The notes below the pieces were generated by a model that saw only the letters and a program-made list of their open reading frames with translations, ran no database searches and was not told where the DNA came from. Below are positions 24,352-37,405 of a stretch of DNA of 64,000 nucleotides, one piece after another. The position numbers and the translations under genes were made by a program. This DNA is from Rhizophlyctis rosea (lineage: Eukaryota; Chytridiomycota; Chytridiomycetes; Rhizophlyctidales; Rhizophlyctidaceae): assembly GCA_027596075.1 (NCBI GenBank), contig JADGJC010000007.1, forward strand, positions 300,645 through 364,644, in the 5' to 3' direction. Every line of letters starts with the position of its first letter. Position 1 is the stretch's first letter.

Positions 24352-24687
24352 TGGGAGCGGGAGGGGACGTTTTTTTTGTATAAATAATGTGTTTCATGTA
24401 TTATAGCTTGCCTTTGGGAATTTTTAAATGTAATACTTGTATGATACCCAGAATACACGATTTGTTTGGCACTGCTTTCGGCTTAAGTTGCCGGAACGAT
24501 TTGTGAGAATCGAATAAGTTGTCCGTATTTTATCGGGTATTGCACACAAGAAACCACATTCCCGGGGAACTCTCTCCACTCCCACTCCGGCTGCTTCCAA
24601 TTCCAACCGCCCATCATCGCGAGCCTTAGATCCCAACACCAGGCGTCACACCCGCCCAAACCCAACAACACCGTACAGCACTACCTA
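24352..24687. other. Convergent 3' intergenic region
   Basis: Lies between the stop codons of SAC3/GANP and the MAP kinase and is AT-rich near the SAC3 end. It probably holds both polyadenylation regions; no gene seen. Confidence 0.4.
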
Positions 24688-26927
<2,240 letters not shown>

Positions 26928-27423
26928 CGTGCTTGGAGAAAGGCTTGCGCGTGTTCAAAATTTACTATGGATGCATACACCGGTGGACCGCGAAAGTGTT
27001 GGGACAATAAGCAGGAAGTGTACGAGCTTTATGTCAGGAGGACTGGTAGTAGACCGGAGCCGATTGACATTATTCACGGTGTATTGAGGGGAACGAGGCG
27101 ATGAATCTGGATCGGTGGATTGGTTGATTACTTGATCTTCCCACGCCACAAGCCACAAGGTCCATGCATTGTGGTTCTTCATCCTCCACACCCCAGCGAC
27201 ATCTTTCCGCCATATTCATTGTCCCCAGCACCCATCAACAAGTGCAGAAGAAGTTAGTTAGAGCCACGTACAAAAGCAATTTTATCACCAATGTACGCCT
27301 TTTGGTATGTGGCATGAAGTATCGTGAATTTTCACTTTTTGCTTGCATCATGTACAGTAATTGGATCAAGCAGTTCGATCTGTGTATGTACATATATAAA
27401 TGATATGGTATGTGCTTAATAAG
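26928..27423. other. Intergenic between two minus-strand genes
   Basis: Contains the MAP kinase promoter and the 3' flank of the aquaglyceroporin gene. No repeat or RNA gene recognised; the open frames present lack domain or codon signal. Confidence 0.35.
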
Positions 27424-28962
27424 TTACAGTTCATGGAGCGTAGCTCTTACGGCCAAGAAGAGTGCTCCACCCAGGGCCCCGCCCGCTAACATAGCTACCG
27501 ATTGAATTAGTCCATACTCCCATTCACTTGGGCCTTTCCCAGCGATCGGAAGGACGTAATGTGCAAAGCGAGTGGCGAGGTCACGAGCAGGCTGAAGAGG
27601 AATCTCGTCAGCAAAAGGAATATAAATTTCGTACTGTAATAATGACATGCACAACTTACATTAGCAGCAAATCCTGTCGGTCCACCCAAACTCAACACCA
27701 GCAACGTAACAAGCAAGGAGATCAAAAAAGGTACATCAAGTTTGCCAGCCGCAGGTGTTGTTCCCGAAGGTGCGAATCCCTTTTGTATGCACAGTGCACC
27801 AAAGATCAGCATGCAAGTGCCCACCAGTTCCACAAAGAAGTTGTGTGGTAAAATCCAGATGGCAGGGCGGGTACAGAAAATGGAGAGTTTCGTGTTTTGA
27901 TCGGCGATGATGGCTGCTTTGGTGAGAGGTGGGATGGTCGGACGTTTAAGGCTGGAATTTGAGGGCGGGCGGGGAGGAGGTTGGGACGGGGCAGGAGTGG
28001 GATTGGGAATAGAATTCGCGTTCAGAGTGACTGTCGAAGACGAGAATGGAACGATGGCAGAGCCCTCTTCAGTTTCGCTCGAGCCCTCATCAGGTTCACT
28101 TGAGAGCTGCTGAGTTTTCAATAGCACTCTGTCCATCCGCTCCAACTTCCTGTGCAAGTCCGCCACTTGTATACTATGACGCCGCCTAGTGTCACTTGGT
28201 TTCCTAGTCCGCGCTGCTTCAACATCCTGGAAAGGTACCCCCGGCGTGTGTGGAACAGATTGCGCCGCAAATGGGATGGGCACATCCTCGTATTCCAACT
28301 CCTTCAATTGTTCTCCGAAGACAGCTTTCATGACATCTTCGGAGCCGCTGCCATCAACAGCCTGAGGAGTTGGAAGGTTTGTGTTGCTACCGAGATGCAG
28401 GTAATACTTTGCTACACGGAGCTGGTCGTAGATGGAGGGTGCCGCGGATATTTGGGACCGATACGACGCGATGCGGAGCGCTGACTTTGACAAAGAGTCA
28501 CGAGTGCGTAGGAGTTGATTTGTCGGAGAACTGTACGGGTGAGGCAAATGTAAACAAACTATTTCTTCAGGTTTCGCAGCCATGCCTTTACCTTTCAACT
28601 TCCGGAACTGTTCTGAAATGCGGCCAGTACATAAAGAACACCATGCATGCGGCAACAAAACCCGCAACCATTTCCACCGCTATTGTGGCCAGCATTTCGA
28701 CGAAACTCAACTCTCCAATGACCCACAGTGCCAGAGCCATTGCGGGGTTTAAATGCGCCGACGCATAGGAGAAAATGGCAATGGAGACGCCGAAGGCGAG
28801 GCCAAACCCGAACGCAACTCCAAAAAATCCCAAGCCATGACCTTTGGTTTTCGGCAGGAGCTCGTTGGCTAGCAGGGAGAGACCAGTAACCAAGGCGAAT
28901 AAGGTCGCTAGAAATTCGGTCAGAAGCCGGTGATTGAGCGAATATGGTCCAGTGTAAGCCAT
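27424..28962 (-). CDS. Aquaglyceroporin with giant loop between helices 3 and 4
   Basis: Three exons, 28962-28592, 28530-27660 and 27591-27424, giving 469 residues. The first MIP half has AHLNPAMALALWV, with the NPA box. The second half has FFVELVGTCMLIFGAL, then GFAANPARDL formed across the last intron. The Asp after NPAR is typical of glycerol-conducting members, so glycerol/water facilitation across the plasma membrane is expected. Between the two halves lies ~230 extra residues rich in Ser, Pro, Thr and charge, with an RRRHS site. In known folds this position is extracellular loop C, normally a few tens of residues. The frame stays open upstream to an ATG at 29088, so a 42-residue longer N-terminus is possible; I chose 28962 because it places a short tail before helix 1. 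Confidence 0.85.
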
Positions 28963-29619
28963 GGTGAAAAATGTCAGGTCAAGGTGAAAAACGTCAGTTG
29001 ACCAGACGAAGAAAACGGTCCCTGGGAAATTGCTATCGGCGTTCCTTTTATCAATTTTCCTGGACGCTGGCTTCTTGCCACGGCTCATCGGAGATGCGTA
29101 GCCTGGACCCGCACCGCCGCGACCTGTCGGAATCCAGACTCACCCTAAAACCATCGGACGCATCGCGCATCGATTCATGCGTCAACAACGGTTGTCAATT
29201 TTGCAAACTGTCCCACAATTTCGGAGAGTCCCGTCGCTTTGCTTTGTACCACAGTTGTGCACCGTCGGGTTGCTCGAGTGGCGCCTAGGCCACACTGTGA
29301 TGCTGTAATCACCCGCAACCTTGCGGGTGCCGGATAAACGAATGCCCTACCCTGTCATGTTGAGTCATTTGCGCCACGATGCCCCCCGCAGCCCCAAGGC
29401 CCCACATCATATGGGCCCCATATGGGCCCCACATGGGGCAGCCCCGCCGTTGGATCCCACCACCTCCACCTCCATCCGCAGCTTTCCCATGCAGTGGTGA
29501 TCTAACAAGAATCAATCCGTTAGTCCGCAAGCAAGAGCCGCGGTGTCAGCATATTGCTAGGAACTACAGGAAGGCTTGTGACCGCTACGTCGTAGTAATT
29601 TTGGTCTTGATAGTTCAAG
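28963..29619. promoter_or_regulatory. Divergent promoter region with inverted and direct repeats
   Basis: Lies between divergent aquaglyceroporin and USO1 genes. It has a near-perfect 20-bp inverted repeat at 29310-29329 (arms CACCCGCAA / TTGCGGGTG) and two adjacent copies of ATATGGGCCCC near 29410-29432 followed by a related ACATGGGG. It may also contain the first 42 codons of an alternative aquaporin start. No other gene seen. Confidence 0.45.
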
Positions 29620-32600
29620 ATGGACTTCTTCCTTTCTGGCTATTCCGCCCTTCGCGGCGACAAAGGCGTGCCGCAGTCAGGCGCCGATACTGTTGACAAG
29701 TTATGCGACCGTGTGGCAAATTCTAGCCTGCTGGAGGACAGAAGGGCAAGTGTGTTGGGGTTGAAAGGTCTCGCGCGGGAGTATAAGCTGGTAGGCCTTC
29801 CGTCAGCGGTCTTCAGCCGCGTCTGTCAATTAGTTGGCCCTGGGAGTTTACTCAACCGCGTTCTCCTGTTTGGTAAATTGATAGGAAGTTGGTACGAAAG
29901 GCATGGCCGTGTTGGCCGTCGTATTGAAGAAGGACCGCATGGATGTGGATATTATCAAGGCTGCGCTTGAAACTTTAACAATATTGTGCACCTCAGAAGC
30001 AGCCGATAGCCCTGGTACAAACGCTGTACGTGACCCAGTATCGTTGCTGTCTTCTGCTCTTCTTATTGGCTTACATGATGTCTTGATCGTTTCTGTCAGG
30101 CAATCAAAGACTCGAATGACCTCGGCATAATGTTTACGGAGATTTACATAAAGGTTGGGGCACAACATGGATCAATTTCTCAACTGAAAGCCATGTAACC
30201 CTCGGGCAGGACGCTTCCAATGTGACGCTTCTTCTGGATATCCTAGAAGAGGTCGATTTCTACGTCAGATTCTACACAGTGCAGCTCTTGACAACCTTGC
30301 TTCAAAATTCGCCAACAAAGCTTCAAGAATGCATCCTGACCAGTCCGCTGGGACTTTCAAGGTGATCTGGTATGCGTAGGCTGCAAAGCAAGCAACCATT
30401 AACGTCCATTGCAGATTGATCGACCTGTTAGACGACCGTAGGGAAATCATCAGAAATGGTAATCATTCATTATGGTCTTGTAGGCCCAAGCTGATTCTGA
30501 GCTGATTCATCATTGCAGAGGGTTTACTCTTACTGATTGCTTTGACGCAATCTAATGCGGACATCCAAAAAATCATTGCCTTCGAAAACGCTTTTGAGCG
30601 CCTCCTGTCAATCATTCTAGAGGAAGGGGCAACGGATGGGGGGATCATCGTGCAAGACTGCCTGCAGCTTACGCATAACTTGCTCAAGTACAACGTGTCA
30701 AATCAGGTGTGTTGAACTGCTAAAAGACTAAACAATGTAACACGAGATCTTATTTATTGCCGGCAAAAGAATCTTTTCCGCGAAACCAGCTGCATCCAAC
30801 GTATTCCTCTTTTGCTCACTACGAAGAGCGTTACCCCTGATCGGCCGACAACATTTGAAGTTCCGTTGACTCACGAAAGCAATGTCTGGACAGAGCAGAA
30901 AATAGCCAATACCTGTTTAGTGCTGGACCTGATTAGGATTTTAGTAGGCCCGAAGAATCCGAACACCAGCGTTAATCAGGTATTTGCCAGATGGCACGCA
31001 GCACTGAGAGGAGAAACCGACCAACCCCCTTGTTACATCAGAATGTCATGCATCAGGCTAAGATCATCGATACCTTGATTGATGCTGGGTTATCTTTCCG
31101 CCTGCCCCCACGTGTACGAATCCAGGTAAGACCTTGCGAGTGGGAAGACTTGCAAAATGTCTGACTCAGGCTAACTTGATATGCCAGGCGCTATATGCAT
31201 TGGGTGATGTCATTCGTGGTCATAAAGCCAATCAGGATCTATTTTCGAAGAGCATTGTACAACCATCTCCGTTGAGGTCTCCATCCGCATCACTACAATC
31301 AGCACGTCCCGTCACGCCCGCAGTATTCATGCCAAAACCGGCTGTGTTCGTACTGCTGCAGTCGGCTGTCGATAAAGATGAATTTGCCGTACGCGCTGGT
31401 GCAGCATACGCATTCCAGGTACCGATCGGTTGATGGTTGCTTGCACTCATCATGACTAATGATTCCCACCAGTGTTACCTTTATGACAACCCCGATAGCC
31501 AACTGGCACTAGTTTCCACTTTGACTCCGCCGCCACCAGACAATCCCAATGCAGAGCGATCAGGTATGTGTATTAGTGGATTTCTCAAGAAATTGTCATT
31601 GACGCCATCATCCGTAGATAAGCCGGAGTCTCCAGGTTCACTATTGGTATCCGCCATCATGAATTGGGACGCATCTCGCAAAGACCCTTTCCGGTGTTGG
31701 TTTGCATGCGTGTTGCTGGCACATATCGTGCATGGAAATCCTGAGGCTCAACGGTTTGCGCTCGCCACGAAGTTTGACGAAGGAGAAGGTACGCTCTCAT
31801 GCTGGATCCCTGATCACAAATGTACTCATACTCGGCTCAGAAGCGATTTCGCTCCTACACAAATGTATGTTTGCCCTCGTGTACGCAAACCGAGAGAATG
31901 CGGATGTGCGGGTGCAGATTGGATTACTATGTTTGATGTGCACATGGCTGTACGACTCGACGGAAGCGGTGAAAGAGTTTTTGACGGAAGGGTCGAATGT
32001 CCAGTTTGTATGTGCGGGTTTTCTTTTCATGGCACCGGGTGCGAGCGGATACTGACTTGGGTGCTTTGCTATTAGTTGGTGGAGCAAATCAACCAGTCGT
32101 CTGGGGTCCATACCTTAGTACAAGGACTTGCGGCATATCTGCTCGGTCTTGTGTACGAGTATAATGATGATTCAGAGTCCACTTTCACCAAGTGAGGATT
32201 GCAGAACACCAGACTCATTCAAGCCCTCTGCTGACATTATCGTTACAGATCAAGTCTGCAGTCTCTTATCATCAGCCGCGTTGGAGCAGATGTCTATATC
32301 AGCAGAATAGAGAGACTGCGAGAATCAAAGGAATTCAACTCTGCGAGCACTCAGATCATGAAGGTGAACCGCGGTCTTGGGATGTGTCCATCTGCAGCGG
32401 GAGACGCTGACATATTCTCGTAGAAGGACACTGGAGTGGATGCCGATGGGCATCCTGAAGTGTACTTCGATTACACTTTCGTTGAACTGCTGAAAAGCAC
32501 GCATGGTATGTTCGGCATAATGAAGCGATCACGATCGATGCTGATTCGTGAGTTTTAGATCAAATAGCACGGTCAATAACAACAACAAAAGCCAAAGGGA

Positions 32601-33009
32601 CGCCGAAGAAGGGTGCCAGTGAGGGTAAAGATAACGCCGCAATCCAACCGTTGAAAGATACCATTGCTAGTCAAGGGAAGGAGATTGACAGCCTAAGAAA
32701 GAGGTTGGAGGAGAGTGAAGCGCGTTCAAAGGAAGAGGTAATGGTTTGCTCTTGCTCAGATATCCCTGAGGTCGCATTTGACTCACAACAATGGCCACAT
32801 CACAGATTAGTGAACTGCAACGAACGATAGAGGAACTGAAGAAAACCATTGATGGACAAGCAGCACAATATGATCAATTGGAGAAGGAACAGGAAGATTT
32901 GCTCGTGCTGCTGGCGGACCAAGATGCTGAGAAGAAGCAGTTGAAGGGGCGGCTAAGAGCACTGGGGCAGGTCGTTGAAGATGATGATGAGGAGGATGAG
33001 GAGGAGTAG
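29620..33009 (+). CDS. USO1: USO1/p115 vesicle tethering factor
   Basis: Sixteen phase-consistent exons: 29620-29790, 29885-30025, 30100-30153, 30210-30361, 30415-30458, 30519-30706, 30770-30979, 31057-31125, 31188-31418, 31473-31788, 31841-32007, 32076-32191, 32249-32363, 32424-32505, 32559-32737, 32806-33009; 812 residues. The N-terminus (KLCDRVANSSLLEDRR, then LEVGTKGM) matches the p115 armadillo head. A Uso1 head similarity continues through SLLHKCMFAL, with QIGLLCLMCTWL. The last ~130 residues are coiled coil (LRKRLEESEAR, ELQRTIEELKKTI) and end in an acidic tail DDDEEDEEE. p115/Uso1 is a homodimeric golgin-like tether acting with Rab1/Ypt1 in ER-to-Golgi transport. The coiled coil is far shorter than in budding yeast and nearer to animal p115. 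Confidence 0.92.
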
Positions 33010-33145
33010 TTCGATGCTGTAAATAGGTACTTAGATTTGCAAAGAATCGGTCTTTTGCATATAACACACGTGTGGGTATATTCCCTTTGTAATTTTACAT
33101 ATAGTACAATTGCTACATACAAGCCAGAACCTCATGCACAGTACT

Positions 33146-33997
33146 CTATGCGACCACCACCAGGCGGGACATTGACGCCACCAAGTCGTTGACTTGAAAA
33201 GTGTTCGCATCAACCTGCCGCTGGAGCCTTAGAGCAATTTCTTCAAAACCGTTCTGTGCAGCCGCATCTGCAGCTGCCCTCAACTCCATCTCCCCCCATC
33301 CCTGCCCGGAAAGCAACATATCTACAATCTGCAAATGCCCTGCGTCCGCTGCCATGAATAATGCCCAGCTGTGCATGCCAGCCTTTGCTTCTTCAACTAG
33401 GTACTGCAAAATGTCTGCCTGCCCTTGACGTGCCGCCCAACTCACTCCCTCCGTGCACATGTAATCGCTGACTATGCCCGTGTTGATGAGAAGTTTGACG
33501 GTGTCCAAATCCCCACACTCGGTGGCGCCACGCAATGCGCATCCGTCCTTTGCTGGGTCCGCCCCGTGCTCGATGAGGAAGGGGATGAGGTGCTTCATGA
33601 TATGTGGAGGAACGCGACGGCGGGTTGTTGCTGGTGTCATGGTTAGACATGCGGGAGTTGAGGGTATCATGTCGAGTGATTCTGTTGATGCCCACGTGGA
33701 CCAGTGTTGAGCTCGAGGTGTTGCCGGCGATGCTGGGAGCTTGTCCTCCCACCCATTGTGGACAGTTTGAGCAATCGTGACCGGAGCGTTCACTGCACGG
33801 ACGATGGCGTTGTGACTGTGGGCTTTCCAAAGCCGGTCGGCTTCCATGCGAGCTATGTCGCGATGGGAGACAACGGTGGTGAGCAGACGGGATGTGGAGC
33901 GGAGTCGGCCGCAGGTTTTGACGTTGGTGCGGAAGGATATCAGGCGGATGATGTCGGGGATGAGGTTCATGTTCTCTTGTTGGTCTTGCTGGCTCAT
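33146..33997 (-). CDS. Ankyrin-repeat protein, possibly F-box-like N-terminus
   Basis: Single exon, 283 residues from the ATG at 33997; the same frame extends further upstream, but that part reads like untranslated leader. Residues ~10-60 (LIPDIIRLISF, TCGRLRSTSRLL, ADRLW) have the spacing of an F-box-like helix bundle, which is tentative. From ~140 there are degenerate ankyrin repeats (LIPFLIEHGADP, ALRGATECGDLDTVKLLI, WAARQGQADILQYLVEEA, AADAGHLQIVDMLL). If the F-box call holds, it would be a substrate adaptor of an SCF ubiquitin ligase. The 3' end lies only ~136 bases from the USO1 stop. Confidence 0.7.
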   Translation of the reverse strand: MSQQDQQENMNLIPDIIRLISFRTNVKTCGRLRSTSRLLTTVVSHRDIARMEADRLWKAHSHNAIVRAVNAPVTIAQTVHNGWEDKLPASPATPRAQHWSTWASTESLDMIPSTPACLTMTPATTRRRVPPHIMKHLIPFLIEHGADPAKDGCALRGATECGDLDTVKLLINTGIVSDYMCTEGVSWAARQGQADILQYLVEEAKAGMHSWALFMAADAGHLQIVDMLLSGQGWGEMELRAAADAAAQNGFEEIALRLQRQVDANTFQVNDLVASMSRLVVVA

Positions 33998-34993
33998 TGT
34001 TGTAGACGATGTGTTGTTCACGATACAATGATTGCAAGAAAAGGTGTACAGAAAACTGTGAGTGCAGACGTGTTGGTACGACCTTATGTATGATGCAGAA
34101 TACAAGCCGAAGGGGCAGGAACGGTGTCTTTGACGAACTTTCTTTACGGGCATCTACAGATCTTCCATCAATGTGTGTTCGACTGTAAAATCTTGACAAT
34201 CTATATTTAGTGCAATGTAAACCAGGCTTTGCTGGCGGGCATTCCAGAAGACCCGTGGCGCAGCACTTGACTGGCTTCAGTAATCCCAGCTAGTTGAAAA
34301 CAATATAACAATTGAAACCTCAATTCGTTTTGAATGATTATGAATTGGTAGTTAGTGAAGATGATAGCATCGGAATGAATCACAATTTCCAAGCAATACG
34401 ACGCAATACCCTTTCAACTGCCCTCAGTCCTGAACTGCATGAGCATCAGCGATATTGGGCAATGCAGAATCCAACCCAAAATTGTATACCACCTTAGCGC
34501 AAGAGGGAAAATTCAATCCCTTATGCAAAAGCTTCTAATTCCTACCAGTCCTACCGGCGCACCGTCGGTACGACACCCAATCACGGTGGGTAAGCGTTAT
34601 GTAATCGCGGGCTCAGCTTCGGCATGAACGCCGGCCGTAAACCAGCCGGCACAGGCCACCCCAAAAAGTTCCACACTGCATCCGGGGTTTCAGACGCACA
34701 AAAAGACTCGAAGGCTGTCGAGTATCTCTTTCCAAGTGAAAGAATGGATGACACTCTTCAAGCAGGTATATTGTGCCAGTTTAATGCAAATATATAAAGG
34801 AAAAGGGCAGCAGGATGGGAGTGAAGCGTAAAGATGCATCATTCTTGTTAGACCATGGTTGCGGCCAGAAAAAGGGACCGTTAGGGAAGATTGGATGGAT
34901 GGAAAGGGTCCGCCAATTATGGAGAATGACTGTGTAACAAAAATACGCATCAGCAACGTATCGTGATTGTCAGTCTCTCAAACACGTCTCACA
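33998..34993. other. Long intergenic region, nothing firm
   Basis: About 1 kb. Parts near 34550-34660 are GC-rich with short inverted words (ACCG...CGGT, GCCGGC). I found no supported gene, tRNA or transposon end. The right part holds the promoter of the secreted protein gene. Confidence 0.35.
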
Positions 34994-35600
34994 ATGCATT
35001 ACCTCCCCACCTTTCTCGCTGTTGTCGGAACAGCGGCCACATTCGTCAACGCAATTCCTCACCCTCAAGGGAGCATCATTGCAGCCAAGACTGCTACCAC
35101 CACCAACCAGATCATTCCCTCAACCACAAGTGCCACAATCGCGGCCATCAAAACTCCCCCAACATTCGCTCCAAATACAAACGCAGCGACTTCTTGTCCC
35201 AAGGGCCAACACTTGGGCAACGGTTGGACATGGACTTGCGGGGTTGTATACCGCTGGTGCGGAACGGATATGCCTTATTGTGAGAGAGAGGGGGAGGAAG
35301 TTGGTGTTTGGTGGAGCGATAGCAAGAATGCGGGAGTCTGGGTGAGTGCTGTTCCCTAGTCCTCCCTACACTCTCATACTCCCGCTCCTCGTATTTCTTG
35401 CTGTCTGAGGGACTTTCAATCCCATTGCTCGTTTGCCTATATGTTTGTTCGAATTCAGTAGTATCATCTCACGGGCCCCACACTGATAACAATTTGCACC
35501 TTTCCACCTTCATTAGGCTTGTCAGAATTGGCGAAAGAATTGGTTTGGTGAAGTGCATAACGGTGCATGGGCTCCCAATGGTGTTTGCATCCCTAACTAG
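34994..35600 (+). CDS. Small secreted six-cysteine protein
   Basis: Two exons, 34994-35341 and 35517-35600, phase 0, with a GTGAGT donor and ATTAG acceptor; 143 residues. Residues 1-20 are a signal peptide (YLPTFLAVVGTAATFVNA, likely cut before IPHP). A Thr/Ala/Pro-rich, probably O-glycosylated spacer follows, then a compact C-terminal domain of ~75 residues with six Cys and many Trp (GWTWTC, YRWC, EVGVWW, ACQNW, GVCIPN at the end). The second exon supplies the last two Cys, making three possible disulfides. Reading only the unspliced frame would lose that exon and leave four Cys. Family not recognised; an extracellular matrix, carbohydrate-binding or effector-like role is possible but unsupported. 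Confidence 0.75.
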
Positions 35601-36232
35601 TGTGAAGCCTGAAAAGCGATGGCCGACTGGAGGATACCTTGTCAAGAATTGAATCCGATCTTGCTGTTTGAATATCATAAACTCTACTGTATCCGAATAA
35701 AGATGTTTACCGTACTGGATGGAGGCGGTCTGTGGGCGGGACAGGTTGGCATGGGACCTGAGAATAGGCAAGCTATTTGACTGAATGTACAGCAGACAAT
35801 ATCCTCATAGTTCAAGTAGATGGAAGCGATGTCAGGCTTTGGAACATGGTTTTGGTGAGCAAAATCTGGTCGCAAAGTGACAAAGGGTCCTTTCAAGAAC
35901 GCGTCTGATGCGGCGTGGCTTAGGTTCGTTACCTTTCAACGTTTGGCAGGTCCAAAGAACTTTCACCCACGCCTATGGATTCATTACGCCGCATTCCAAT
36001 ATGAATAGACTCTGGCATTGTTGCTTGCTGTCCTTTTAGGCAGTGAGTATGCTTGATTTAAAAATCTATGAAAGGTTGCTGAGCGGTTGCTAAGCGGTTG
36101 CCTCAAACGGCTGAGCCGCCCATCATGAATGATAAACAATGAATTGACCTCATAAATACGCAAGAAGATCTGACCTGAATATCACCGATACAATCAATAA
36201 AGTGATTTGTGAGGCCATGGCTGCAGTTTGCA
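35601..36232. other. Intergenic with short 11-nt tandem motif
   Basis: Between two small plus-strand genes. Three GGTTGC words recur at an exact 11-nt spacing (36074, 36085, 36096) about 140 bases upstream of the next start codon. No gene recognised. Confidence 0.4.
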
Positions 36233-36591
36233 ATGTTGTTCATCCAAAAATGCTTTTTGTTGGCCCTATTGGCTTTCCCATCTAAACAACAGCGAGATGA
36301 CATGGTCTCCACGGGGTATGTGTGAAGTGCCGTTGGAGCAATGTTACGTGTTGCATGTCCTGCACCTCAATTTTTCATTTCTTTCTGTTCAGAAACCAAA
36401 TCTCAGAAGCTCAAAGCGCTGAATTTCACTTCAGCACTCCTCCCTTGTCAACCATCATCGATATCATTCTGATCGCAAGTCTTGTTTTCACAACGGCTGT
36501 GACTGGTTGGGTATTCATCATCTGCTGTCATATTCGCATTTGGATCAGAGGATTTGAAGCTCGCGAAGCCATTGAAGACCGAGCTGCATAA
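36233..36591 (+). CDS. Small type I membrane protein, unknown
   Basis: Two exons, 36233-36315 and 36393-36591, join in phase (GTATGT donor, TTCAG acceptor) to give 93 residues. Residues 1-16 are a strongly hydrophobic signal-like segment (MLFIQKCFLLALLAF). A short polar ectodomain of ~30 residues follows, then a membrane helix around 51-73 (IIDIILIASLVFTTAVTGW and onward), a CCH-RIWIR basic stop-transfer motif and a charged tail ending IEDRAA. The pattern of signal peptide, one helix and positive inside flank supports a real gene. No family recognised. Confidence 0.55.
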
Positions 36592-36793
36592 CTGCTTCTA
36601 ACTGGAACAGCATTGGCGCGAATAGGTGCTCGTTAGTTGATCACTTTTTACTGTATTTGTACAATATACTATTATTCTACAAGGTTTATACAGAATTCCT
36701 CTTCGTATCACATGGGGTGGAAATACACGCAGATGACCTCGATGTGGGAAAGCTTGCCCGTGGGACTATGTGTTGCCTTAGGTCCAGAAGCTC

Positions 36794-37156
36794 TCAAGCA
36801 GGTGGCACAGATGCAGGGCTGGTGTGATCCGCGTCAGCGAACGGGGGCACGTCCACGTCAGGGTACGAGTGCGCAGAGTAGTACGAGCTCCCGTTCGAGA
36901 TTATCGAAGATGTGGATGCAAGAGAGTTGGAACTCGTGCTTTTGAGTATGCCTGCCAGAGGGTTTGAATGCGAGAGCGCTCGCTTCCGCATCGTAATTGA
37001 AGGCGCTGCTGGGTTTGCTGAAGATTTCGATCGACGAATTGGTTGTTTTGGCACGGTGAGATGGCTCGTGACGGTGGGGACATGATCCGGAGGTAGCGGG
37101 AACTTTGAGATGATATCCCACAGATCTGGCCATTCGGCTACATCATTTGGTGACAT
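36794..37156 (-). CDS. Ser-rich hypothetical protein
   Basis: Single exon of 120 residues from the ATG at 37156; the frame is open 27 codons further upstream. The first ~25 residues (MSPNDVAEWPDLWDIISKF) look like an amphipathic helix. The rest is Ser/Pro/Thr-rich with RRSKSS and RKRALSHS basophilic-kinase-like sites and SST/STSS runs. No domain recognised. Short length and low complexity keep confidence moderate. Confidence 0.5.
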   Translation of the reverse strand: MSPNDVAEWPDLWDIISKFPLPPDHVPTVTSHLTVPKQPIRRSKSSANPAAPSITMRKRALSHSNPLAGILKSTSSNSLASTSSIISNGSSYYSAHSYPDVDVPPFADADHTSPASVPPA

Positions 37157-37405
37157 GGCTTTGGTTGTGATGCGGAGCGAAGAAATGAGGTAGGGAAGAA
37201 ATGGGGGATATGGAGGACTTTTAAGTGGATTTACCAAGGGATTTACCTTCGGATTTACCTCCTAGACTGGACCTTACGTCAGCGACGCTGCTGCATCGTG
37301 TGGCGCCTTGCGCTGAAGTAATCAGACACTCTCCCCCTTCCCTTGCTGCTATTTTCATCATCCTTCAAATCTTTCTCTCTTGAAGTCTCTAATGAGTAAT
37401 CTGCC

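Noticed and set aside
27424..29088. Aquaglyceroporin starting at 29088
   Set aside because: The frame is open, but the extra 42 residues include an odd hydrophobic run and look like leader sequence. Kept as an alternative.
31741..31840. Apparent frameshift in USO1
   Set aside because: A 52-nt intron (31789-31840, GTACGC to CTCAG) restores the frame and yields the conserved ISLLHKC segment, so no break is needed.
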